From NCBI RefSeq assembly GCF_000003605.2, contig NW_003109084.1, forward strand, positions 421,001 through 485,000: DNA of 64,000 nt, written 5' to 3'. Shown one piece after another: positions 24,600 to 36,785 of the stretch; the stretch's first letter is position 1, and each line of letters starts with the position of its first letter. The stretch is from Saccoglossus kowalevskii (lineage: Eukaryota; Hemichordata; Enteropneusta; Harrimaniidae). The notes beneath the pieces are model-generated. The model was not told the DNA's origin. It did no database searches and saw only the letters and a program-made list of their open reading frames with translations. The position numbers were made by a program, and so were the translations under genes.

Positions 24600-26400
24600 T
24601 GATTCTCTGAACACATATTATAATTTGTGTATCAGATTGAGTATTATTCAGATTCCCTGATGTAGTCCAGTCACAAGTAGTTGGATGTTCAAGTGGCGGT
24701 GGTCGCCGCGTCACACATGAGCGAGATATGGGTCTCATAATAAACAAAAAGGGCGACTATGACTGTTGCGCAGACCAACGAGTACAAACTGAGATGTTAC
24801 CTAGCTTTAATTAGGAATTGTCATTAGTGCAAATCGCCCCCAGTCAAAATTCCTACTCGTGATTTCATTAGAAGATAGCACTGCATCGTGGGAAAATCAA
24901 TGTTTATCAACACAAATGCTGCCCATAAGCGGCTCGACGACCACCGCCCTTTGGACATTAAAGTTCTACAATGTTTGTTTGTAGTTGAAACATTTCGCTT
25001 CCATGGTTGAACTCACTACACAAGATTGTTCGTGACTATCTGTAAGACAGTATGGGAACAGACTGATTATTGAAACAAGCCGGTAGCCTGGTTGGGGATC
25101 CGCTCCGCTCCAAAAACAAACATGTTTTCGGCTGTTGCTATGGTAGGACATGAACTTGAAGCTAACGTTAGTTTATAACTAAAACCACATTCAGTCTTCA
25201 GAAGTCACTTTACCTTATTACTAGCACGTATTTTCCTGTTATATTTATTATTTCCGACCGTTTTGCGATTGTATTTTCTAGATTATTTGATCCAACGCAG
25301 CATTTATAATTCATTCAAAGTTGCGTTGAGATTACGTTGATACAGTGTAACAATGATGGCGCCGGTGATTTCTTGTCCGTGCGCAACGTAGCCAAGATAA
25401 AAAGCACGATCATTTGAACACTGCCATCACAAGACTGGAAGTAGGTAACACATTTGGGACGAAAGTATTCAAAACTCAGTTTTTTGGCTGTTGCCATGGC
25501 AGTAGTGGGCCAGGCATTTCCGATTGGCGACAGTGTGACCTGATTACGAAGTATTAGCAAAATCAGCCAAGCCAAAAAAATCATAGAAGAGTTAAAAAGC
25601 CGTCACTGGTAAAATACCCCAACTTTGAGGTCAAATTTCTCGGTAATGAAAAAAGATTAACTTTGTGCCCGGTCTTTGTGTCCACACTCAAGCTGAGTAT
25701 AATGAGCTATGTCTGAGTGTTTTTTGGCTAATAATACACACAACCATCCATCCACCCATCCACACACACAGACACGTGTATTGCTACATTGGAGCAATGT
25801 GAAGGTCAGACTGCAGAGACGGCGCCCTCTATCGACCGAGATAAAGTTGCTTGTGGGCACCTTCAATTGGCATTGACTAATTCACATCAAACTGCCAAAG
25901 ACTGCCAGAAAATCCATCTCAATTAGTTCAGTTACTACTAGCTATACACAGTAAGCTGGCGCGCCAGCGATATTTAATGTATATGGGGCCGCCTAGCCTG
26001 ACGGGATCGCGTGAGTTGCGCCCTCCGCAGTGCTCCAAACCCAAGTTAGTGAGGTCTGATGCCGTTCGGCCGCCGTCGAGGGCCTACTCACGCCTGCATG
26101 ATAGACTAGGAGCCACCATCTCAAAAAAGGCGGGAAACTAAATAAATAGACAAGTTGTGAAACGCTTTTAAGATTCCTATAAATCAGGAACAAAATACGA
26201 CAGCCATATCTTTCACAGCCAAACGATCCGCTGGAGGTAATATTAAGCCAACCGCTAAGGAAATTCGGTCGAATGCGTCGTTTTTGTGTGGAAAATACTT
26301 TGCACCTAATTACACCGAATTTGTCATCTAACTGTAAGGCCGTCGCTGATTGGCTGTTCAGTTGGAATGACAATGTTTGTTATTCTTTTTATAACAAAGC
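24600..26400. other. GC-richer patch with a possible TIR element at 24686-24958
   Basis: Composition shifts from the AT-rich surroundings to CpG-containing sequence (for example GGCGCGCC-like and GCCGCCGTCGAGGGCC stretches near 25960 and 26070). An imperfect inverted repeat pairs 24686-24712 (core GGCGGTGGTCG) with 24932-24958, 21 of 27 matching, which suggests a 273-bp foldback element without a clear target duplication. Open frames at 25315-25584 and 25993-26373 (minus) have no recognised domain. The patch could be a promoter or first exon of an unrecognised gene or a cluster of old repeats. Confidence 0.35.
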
Positions 26401-26469
26401 CTATTTTAAGTTTAAATTAATTGATTGCCAACTCATCGATCTAAATGCAGATATTCTCGTGTTGTAAAA

Positions 26470-29210
26470 CGTAGGTAGATGGAAAAACGTCGAGTACACC
26501 ACTCGTAATGAATGACTATGCAATACATTTATGCTACGTGTGCTATTGATCGTAGACAACTTGTTTTATCTACGAGGCTCTTAGCTAATGTCATAACAAT
26601 TCGTCATTTGTTGACAGTCAAAATCCATGTCATTCCAGCTGCGTGAAAGACTTCTAACAACAGTTCAATTTTAACTTTTCAAATGCGACATTGTTGGCGC
26701 CATCGAACTGACTAGTATGTGGGCCTTTCAAATACTATATTGGTTGGAGCCCACAACATATCTATCATTGAGTTCGATCAGGAAATTGAACGCACTCAGT
26801 CTAGTGTTTGGTCGTCTTTTGATGCATGACTATATATTTGACAATATACTTCACTTATAATTAACTCTGCTAACGTAACCATTTCTACATTCTCGTTTAA
26901 TACATTTGCAACCGAATTTACAATGATATTTAAAAGTGTGACTCCAGTTGATATATTAGGGTATATGTCAGAGAGTAACATTTGGAATAACATGAAGATA
27001 ATAACATTGCCAACAAGGCTGATAATTGAATGAAGAAATGAAATAAATCTTAAAGGAGATTGTACGTATGTATTTGTAAGGATGGGAACAGACTGGTTAT
27101 TAAAATAAGAAGTTATTTTGAAGGTATCTTCTCATTATGAAATATATTGTTGACATTGAAAGCCAACAGATGCATAATATGATAATGTTCTCTCGTCAAC
27201 GGTTTATACCTGCTTTAACTGTTTTAAAACGTCTGTGTCTTATTAATCATATATCTATATTTGGTGTTTTGTCAAATTTGAAAAAATATACCCCTTTCTC
27301 CGCGAAATTCAGAACGCACATGAGTATCTCACGACCAGCAAAGTGCCTTTGGGTATTTAAGCTAAACGACACCGCTTGGACACGTCTTAGTCGGGTGGCA
27401 CGCACTGTGAATTTGTGTTGTTACAATTCTCTTATCTGCTGTAGCCATAAAACAACAACGGCAGTGGACAGTGCTTCCACGCAGTTAAATCGATTTTGAT
27501 TATAAATGGGTATAAATGACCTAACATAAATTACGCTTTTAAGTCTTACGCATTGTCAACATGTTGCTTATAAGTAACATTGTTAGTCAATGTACGAGCC
27601 TGGGCTATCTGCCGAGTTCATTGTACGCATGTCTGGGCTATCTGCCGAGTTCATTGTACGCATGTCACTAGTTGTTTAGTTTGTCAGTCATAATTCCAGG
27701 TTCGAGATCACTAATTTACAAACATATCTCACACATAGAAAATGACATTTAACTATGCACGTTATACTTATTTTCCGTTAGTTGCACATTACAAATATCT
27801 GAAAGTATGTTCTACTTTGCCTTAAAATGTGATATTTTGCGTTCTCCACTTAAAATGACCATTCTCAGACCAATCAAAAGTTGCAAACTTCATGTGTTTT
27901 GTACAGACCATTTTGACAAATGGGGAAACAGACCGTGTCCTTTTTTTCATGTGCGCCTCCTGTTCAATAAGAACTACGAACGGCAACTAAATGAATGAAT
28001 TATCCTGAACAAGTTCATCTACTTGAACACAGTCCTAGAGGGACTGTGACTTGAACAAGTACCCGGTCGTTGCAGCACATACATACGGACGGCAATGTGA
28101 AATATAAATTGTTTTGAACTTTCGGTCGATATTAACTATGCACAATATGCACAGCATTTCGGTACAAAACATGTTCTGTTAGAAGAAACCAGAAAGAATA
28201 TGTTGCAACACTGAACAATTAACAATTTCACTAAGATTCACTTGATTCACATTTCTACATTATTTAAATACCTGTTATCATTATTGATAATCTATAAATA
28301 AACAATGGCAACATTTTTGTAAATTTTAGGCTGACTGAACTTTTAATACATATATATCAAGCCCACAAATATGAAAACATACATAATACATAGATATGAT
28401 TATATAACCAATAATACACAATGAATTTTTGTACAATACTTTATTTACACAAGTATATTTAGATTCATTGTTTTTGACTTGACCTGATCTGATCATCGGT
28501 ATTTTTGAAAGACAATCTATTCATTATATTTATAGCAGTAAATTTCATTCCCTTATAAATTATAAAGAATCATAGTATACTTATGTTTTTAAAACAATTT
28601 TAAAACACTCATACTTTTATTACTTTATGTAAATTTCAAAACAACAGACTGGTACTATTATGCAATATTGATAAAATGTTTTAAATATGGGCAAATCTGT
28701 CTTACATTGACATTACGTTGCAATATGAAGTATGAACGGAGAAAAAAGTTATCAAGCAGGTCAATCAATTTATTTTTGAGCTCTTAGAGGTCAGTTGGTC
28801 GGTTTCGACACTGAACGAATACTATGAAAACTAAGGAATAGTCAATTACAGTTGCTTTAAACACGAAACATAATTGTTGACGATATTGTACACACATATT
28901 TTGGAATGTTTATGCACTTATTTGACGACAAATCAAAACAGATTACCACTAAGACATTTCACTTGACATTTACACACGTGAATTTGTTCATGTAAACATA
29001 AGACAAGATAACAACAATATGATCACCAAACTGATAATGATACAAAACCATTGGTTTTTATGATAAAAAAAAATTATTAAAATAATATCGTGTTTGCACT
29101 TTTCCTCAATAAATATTACGAAATATTGCCTGCTTTTAACAATTTGGTAACTAAACAGTGTGAACATCTTAGTTCTTGCCAATACCGATAGTCAAACTCA
29201 TATTCGGCCC
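26470..29210. other. Intergenic sequence and 3' UTR of the adhesion GPCR
   Basis: No gene recognised. The adhesion GPCR on the minus strand ends at 29211, and minus-strand AATAAA signals (TTTATT on the plus strand) occur downstream, for example at 28440-28445. A 120-residue plus frame at 27137-27499 shows no motif and no splice sites. Confidence 0.5.
27600..27665 (+). repeat. Exact 33-bp tandem duplication
   Basis: The 33-bp unit starting CTGGGCTATCTGCCGAGTTC at 27600 is repeated without change at 27633. It lies in intergenic sequence between the OCA2-like gene and the adhesion GPCR. Confidence 0.9.
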
Positions 29211-32200
29211 TCATAAACTGGTGAGCGCTGAACAGTCGGCGTCCGAGGTTTGCTTCAAATTAGGGATTACTTGATCACCTGACGATGTTTTTGTTTTCAC
29301 CAATGACGAGCCGCTGCCGTCGTCACTTTTCCGTTTACAGAAACATTGCAACCACGTGGCCCTGACCTCTTGATGACGTGCACAATGAAATATGAAGATG
29401 TAGAATCCTTGAAAAGCGATGCAGAATACGAAGAGACACTGTCGACAGTGAAATAAACAAATATACTCAGTAATGGGCAATTATTTTTGCAGGGATGACA
29501 TCTCTATAAATATTGTTTATTCTATTATATATTCTGAAATTCCAATTTAAATGATTTATTTCACACTATGATCACATGTAAATAAAAAACCTTGGAAATT
29601 GAAAACATTTTCACGTGTCACCTAAATATCTAGAAATAATTTTGACTATATAAATGGAACACACGTGACTGCCATGCTACCAGCAAAATGCTGTATATAT
29701 AGAAACATATATTTCAAAGTGTGACACAGAGATATAGACAGTCGACAGAAATATAAATAAATCAATAAATAAGAAAGTACTTAGTTCTTTTGTTCTCACC
29801 CATTTCTCATTTGCAAATCTCAACGGTTATTAGAAAATCGCAATTGCCAATGAAACATAGATTAATGTTCTTTCACATCTCAACATAATAGCGAAATCAC
29901 GCTTTCCAGTTCACCTGACATTGGCAGTAAGTATATATCAGGTCAAAAAATGTTTTGATGCCCTCAGCGACCGACCAAAAATATGAAATATCGGCTCGCG
30001 TTTTTTACCCGTATACCTCGACTATTTACGATATTTTCACGAGTTTAACCAACCCAATTTATAAATTTTACGACTTGAGGGCAACATAAGTTTTTTTTTG
30101 GCCTAATAAGTATCGAGTGGAAATCACACAAACGTACCTGGAATGTTATCTGTATGACCTGAAGATCTTTACCAACACTGCCATAGTTTATTACCGCAAA
30201 TCCACTAAAGATCCATGCAAGTCCTAATAGTAACAGCATAGCAACAGCACCACGAAGTTGAACGAACTTACTGGACTGGTTACCTAAATCAAAACAACAG
30301 TCACCATGCATATGACGGAATGTGCTTCATTGCATTTACGATACGTGATCACCTACACATTAACTGTACATGTGTACAAAGATGACATTAAATGCACATG
30401 AAGAAAGGTTCCTATTTGTAACTTTACCTCTAATCGCTACCCAAAACACCTTGTCTGACGTTACCCCGGGTAACAGTAGGGGGATTCTAACCTGTCCCAC
30501 GACGGACAAACCTAGACTATCCACAGTCGGTCGTACCTAATATTAAACTATTATTATTAATAAATTCTGTGAATAAACGTAATAGGCGTGAGTAAATTGC
30601 GAACGCCGGGGCAGGAAGTATATGGAGTGCCGTATTAATATTATGTGTGAAATGGCATAATATTATGTGGTTATTGCTGAACACTGCAGAGTATTCACTA
30701 AGGCAATGCTTGTGTGCATACTTCGCGGTATTCTCGCGATAACCTTAACCGGACGTTCAATTCAGTGCCGGGGTTCTATTTCCATCGCGCACATAGCGCT
30801 TCCTCTTCCAATATAAACAAAGGACAGTGTTTGAATGTGACGTTAATAACCCCCAACGCGACAATGTTGGTGAAGTAGTTTGCTCTATAGAATGAACATT
30901 TTACTCCATATAGGAGAAATGCGTGCGTTCGAAGAGAGCTGATAAGTTTTGAAACTTGCGCTGATCACTTTCAGTTTCAATTATTAAGTATGTCAACTAG
31001 CTGTGGCATATTTGCATTTGTCTCGTGAAAGTAAATTACTTATCTTGCAACACTAAATACATATTAATTAATTTTATGTATTCTGTTGACACATGAATGT
31101 ACACACGACACTGTGATGTTGTTATCTAATATTCACTTAAGAATATCAAACATAACATAAATATTATTGTCACTGAGTATTATTTGATAAATTATTCTTA
31201 TATGTGTATATATTAAAGTTTGATGTTCAATGTATTTTCTATTTATGATGAATGTCTGCACAAGAATAAATCTAAAATGCGTAAATTGGATTTTTGATAT
31301 ATTTTCTGTATACTTACCGTTTTGGGTTTTACGTCGCAGAATTCGTAGAACAAGAATAAACACAATGCTGTTACCAATGATTATCAAAGACATTGGCAAT
31401 AATAATACAAAGAAAAATGTTGTCCGCGGAAGCTGGCATCTAAAATATATTAGAAAGAAAAACATTCTCTAAAGTAAAAAACTATATCTTCTCCTGAAAA
31501 TATATAGTGTGGAGTAATGAAAAAACAAGGTCACGTAGCTTGAAACGTGTCAATCTTAGGATTGAATGTACAATCTCTGAATAACATTTCAATTGATTAT
31601 GTAATTAGATTCATCGTAATTCATCTGACATTCAGCGCATTGACGGTGTGATATTTCAGAGTCAAAAAAGAGCCCAGCAATGCACTTCAAACCCATAAAA
31701 AAGGTTGTAAGATAATTAATGTCTTCATGCATTTCAAAAGATAATATAGCAATAATATAGCTTTATTTGGCCTATTCCTGGATTATGCGATTATTTAATT
31801 GAATTGAACTGCATTATTTTCAAATACTTGAATCATTAAAAAATATGTTTCTGAGATTGCATCCATCTCCATAAAAATATTAATATTATATTGATTCGGA
31901 TGTAGTCCCAATAATATTGAGAATGTAATGTATTCGAGAATTTACGGAGAAATCTGTTTAAGAAATAAAGTTTCTGTTATACTTACACAAAGGGACACAA
32001 GGGGGCAGTTTCCGTGGAATAAAAACCATCATACAAGGCGGAGTCGAACAATAGTGGTAGTACGACGATAATAATTGGCACAACTGAAAAACAACATTTT
32101 TGCATCATGTAGTTCCATGATCGTTGCTGCTTTAGTCATGAAAAGTGTACTATTGTTATACCACAAAATAAAACCAGAGCAGCGTTTGTGTAACTCATAA

Positions 32201-33100
32201 ACTCAATAAACAGAAAATAAATATTCCTCAGGACGCCAAAACCATCAATATAACATTGTGTTTCTTTGTTTACAAGCCTATAATTGCAGAGGGCACGCAT
32301 TTGTTAACATATATTTCAGAAAATTTACTTTATTACTCACGCATCGCCCCATAGGTAACATCAAGAAATGATGCGTGAAACAAACTATCATGCAAACACA
32401 AAGCAGAGAAAAATATCATTACATGTACTTCGTCATGTGACCTACCCCAAGCAATAATTCCACATTTGAGCACAAAGTGTGTGATATGAATGGTGAATAC
32501 TTGAATCAATGCAAGGTACATGTTGAGTCCTTCCACCCCATTCCACATTAGTGTCACGAGGATTAGATACACCTTAAGAACGTTGGCAAAGCGACAGCCG
32601 TATTGATTGTCTACAACTGGGATGAGTACGAGGAACGCGGTCATTTGCAGACACAACGCCACGCAAAGATTCATAAGAATAATAGTAGGGCGCCCTCTAC
32701 GAAGTTGCCTGCGAAATAATAAATATTTTATTATTAAAATTTCACTTCAGGAAAAGACACCCTTTATTACGTTAAATATGAGGTAGGTAGTTGTGTCAGA
32801 AGAAGCACGTATATACACAGTTTCAGGCAATACATGACTGTTGTCGCAAATTATCATTTGTTATTCATTGTAGGTTATCGAAAATACTTTTCTAGGAATA
32901 ATTAAGCTACTAATAAACAGTAATAAAGACAAATTTTATATTTCAAATATTGATTTAAAAGAGCCTTCACTCGATGACATAACCATCAATATATATTACC
33001 TGAACACGGCAAATGTTGAAATCGTCATCACAAGACTAATTATAGAGACGCCAAAACCAATAAACGTAAATACTGATAAAACTTCTATATACGGAAAACC
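29211..33100 (-). CDS. Adhesion GPCR exons 9-14: seven-transmembrane core and tail
   Basis: TM1 is FTFIGFGVSIISLVMTISTF. After the typical loop RQLRRGRPTIILMNLCVALC come TM2, then the TM3 GCRFANVLKVYL with MWNGVEGLNMYL (family WMLVEGLHLYL). TM4 ends IIAWVVPIIIVV, close to the GW.VP motif of the family. ECL2 has the partner cysteines PLCPFVC. TM5 is FFFVLLLPMSLIIIGN, TM6 RGAVAMLLLLGLAWIFSGFA, and TM7 CLFVFCIAFQGFYIFIFHCA (family SLQGFFIFIFHC). The tail is short (about 55 residues) with CFCKRKSDDGSGSS and no evident PDZ ligand beyond -TSL. Confidence 0.93.
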
Positions 33101-36100
33101 CTGGAAGGTAATGGTGAGATGAAACCAACACGATAAATATGTGCACCGCGAGGGTGACGCAGTGTGGTGTCTTAATGTTAACTTAGTGTGACCGCATTTT
33201 TACAAATCAGTGCCACGATACTCGGCAGGAAGTGTAATAAAAAGCTGGATGTAAAAACATTACAAATACAAACGAGGATATTAAATAGTAGTTATTTCAT
33301 TTCGTAAAATAGAACAGATATTTACTCCAGTATTCGGACAATATTCATATTTATATGAACCATAGATAACATAACTGAATACTGAACCAACTTTGCTAAC
33401 TATAACGAGTAGTATAATACCTGTGAATCACGTATGATTGACGTACAATTAACGTGCTATTCGCACACGATTCATACTCCCAATGAAATATAATTCACGG
33501 AAATGTTGGTATATGGAAGTTTAATATTTTTGTGCTGAGAAATTAGGATAAACTTAGTATTTCTGAAAACAGAAATCAAGGTTATAAATAATTCAATATA
33601 TAGTGCGCATGACAGTGTCTTGACACATTTGCGTACGCACGGAGGGGGGGGGGATGAATGTAAATAACAACTATTGTCCTTGGTTTAGAGATTTTCATTT
33701 GTAACACTGAGAGGGGATAACTTGAGACAATATATTTTTATTTACATATTTTCATGTTCACGAAATTTGGGCCCCCATAACTTCCGAGGGTAGCGACAAC
33801 CGTATATTCGTGTGAAATATTTATAACCCCGAGTTTCTCAAAATATATTAAGCAGATCCTATTGTGTTTCCACGCAAAGATATTGTTATATTGTCTCCAA
33901 TTGCCATATATCAACATTTGCGAGAATTGATGAAAGTATGAATGATACGCGAATCTCACGTGGATAATATGCGAATGATACGCGAATCGTAGTGAATCAA
34001 ACCGTGAATCTTCACACTCGTTAGAACGATGAACTTTTACACCGGGAATCACAAAATATATTTACATGAAAAACAAATCGAAAAAAAGAACACTTACTAA
34101 GAACTCGAACCCCCCAGCTCGTTCATCATCCACCTGGAATATACAATGCACATTAAGCACTACTATGACTGCAAATAAAATAGTTTTAGTCTATGGAAAC
34201 GTTTAGAAGTGTACAACAGCACACACCAATTATACATACATACATGTGCGTTCCTGTTTCTTTGACTTTGAAAGAGTATTGTCAAAATGAAGTTGCCAAA
34301 TTTTGGATCTTCTCGAGCCAAACTCTTACCTAGTGTTGAACACCAAAACGGGTAGATCTGTAACTGAGGCTGAGTGTACCAAGTGCTCAAAGTGTTATTT
34401 ACGATAGAATCACTATACAAATCGTCCATTTTAAACAACACATTCGCAAAGTTTGAACATTTTCAATTTATGCTCAAACCACAATATTATAGTTTCATTA
34501 TCGAAAACACTAGTAAACAGGATTATATTTACTATCTTTTTCAGTTATTTTATTTTATTATTATTGAAACTTTTATTGACTTTTCATTAACTTTATTTCT
34601 AATATAGATAAATCAACTTGTCTGAACAGTTGCAATGAAGCATTTGTTATCTTATTCTTTATCTATATGGATATGGATATGAATACGGTCACGCGACCCT
34701 GTCACGTAGCTCAAAAATGAAATTTGTCTTTTGCGTCAAAGTGCACTATATTGCAAATTTAGAACGTGCACTTGGTGTACACAAAAGTCTGGAGCGGCAA
34801 GAATGTCAACTGTGAAAAAAATTCCATCAAAAAATTATGGGTATTTTATGGTAACTCACTTCATTCATGCTTTCCTAATTACAAGATTCTTAAAACAATA
34901 ATAGCTTTTGTACTATTTTGAAAAATCAGATATCCTAATTTCTTGCATAATTCAAACAATTCAAATGAATTGTCACCAATCTGATGTGGTACCCGCATAC
35001 ACGTATGACATGACAATTGCATTCAATTGTCTATTTCAATACGTGTTAACTTTTCCATGCTTATTACTTTAATTTTCACATTCCTACACCTATATGTAAT
35101 ATCTAATGTATTGTTTAAAGCCTAAACCATATTAACACTTTTATACACGCCGTGTCAAACGTCACCATGACTGTCTAGCACTCCTTATTTGGCATGTTGG
35201 TAAGTTCTAACCAATCATGTTGACTTGTGCTAGGCGTCGTGGTGACGTCACGATATCACGTGGTTTCACTTATAAATAGGGGGACTGATGAGAAAGAGGG
35301 AGCTGAGGTTATACGGGAGCGGAGGTTATACGGGAGGTTATACGGGAGGTCTGTCTCTAGGCGTGGCTGTAAAGCCATCGCCTGGAAACCAAGTTTACAC
35401 TTCACTGTATTATCACTGTATCTGATGTCTCCACGAATAAATATCCTGATTATATCACCACTACCCTCAACAGTTCAAAATATAAGTCTGTTACTGAATC
35501 CCTCTTTTGGCATAATTAATTTGATGAGTGTGGTTAAATTATTTAGTAATTATGAATATCACACTGCTGATAATTTGGGACGCTTAAATCATACTAAAAC
35601 ATTAATTACCGCAAGCAATTTAAAACAAATCAAACTGATGCACTCACACTGATAATGGTACTTGGAGCTGCTTTCTGAGTCATAATGTAATAACTTCCAA
35701 GAATATCACACAGACATGTGATATACAGTCCAGTTATAAAAGCTTCTTGGCAACCCATCGCGTCATCTACAATTACATGAACCAGTCATATGATGATGAG
35801 AATATGGCATATGAATCAGGACACTTGACAGTGAATGATAACGATTGAATATTTAATTCTGTTAAATGCACAAACACTGCTAGCGAATCACTTGTAACCT
35901 TCTTGGAAACAACTGCACTCTAAAAGCTTGTTTCTTCGATATATTTCAACCACGTACCTTATGATTTAACTAATGATTATGGATATGTTTTGTATTATAC
36001 AATGAACCAGTTGTTGAAATTTGCCAATGTCGTGTATTATTTTGATTAATCATTCATTTTAGTGCATACGAGTGATAAAACAATATACTAATATTTAATC

Positions 36101-36748
36101 GCATATTCACTCACCCATCATGTCGAATCCGGGGTCCACACCACATAAGACTGAGCTCTGGTTACCCTGTATACAATAATATACATAAATACATGTTAAA
36201 AGGAGGAAAGGAAACCTAACCGATAACCCGTAATAAAAAAATCTTTTACCAATGTCCATTCCTTTACGGTAAGTATAGACATTAAGTGCATAACAACTAT
36301 ATGGAGACTAGCGTTCTCCTACTTAAAAGGTGACACGATGTTTTACTCACATCTATGTCGTCTTTTCGGAAAGTTACCCGAACAGGTTCCGATAGCTGTG
36401 TTACCATTTGACCAAGTACCATGGCAGAAGAGAATGCCACCGTACTTGACACCTCAAGGCTTGAAGACGGTGTATTATTGGGTCCTGGCAAATCATTACG
36501 CACGGAAAATAAACTGTTATCATAATACACAATGAGTACCAGACGGTCAGATGGCATGAGTGGCATGCCGATACTTCGCTGAGATCGGACAAAGGAACTA
36601 TCCTCCATACCGTCTGTATCTGAATCAAAGGGTTGACATACATGAATACCGTAACTATGAATTGCTAATATAAATTTAATCATGAACAATCGTTTAGGTA
36701 TCATATTTCGAAAATACAGCAATTAACAATACAATATCATGCTCAATA

Positions 36749-36785
<37 letters not shown>

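Noticed and set aside
25993-26373. 126-codon minus frame in the GC-rich patch
   Set aside because: No domain and no splice signals; the length is unremarkable for GC-richer DNA.
25041-27110. Similar segments ATGGGAACAGACTG(A/G)TTATT near 25051 and 27083
   Set aside because: Only about 25 bp is clearly shared, too little to define an element.
34163-34441. Minus frame (SIVNNTLSTW...PFWCSTL) as a possible GPS exon
   Set aside because: It would end in phase 1 before a phase-0 exon and create a stop, while exon 35766-35648 joins 34133-34098 in phase and carries the GPS cysteines.
35227-35652. 141-codon plus frame opposite the receptor GPS exon
   Set aside because: It runs from the LTR-like segment into the antisense of a receptor exon and has no motif.
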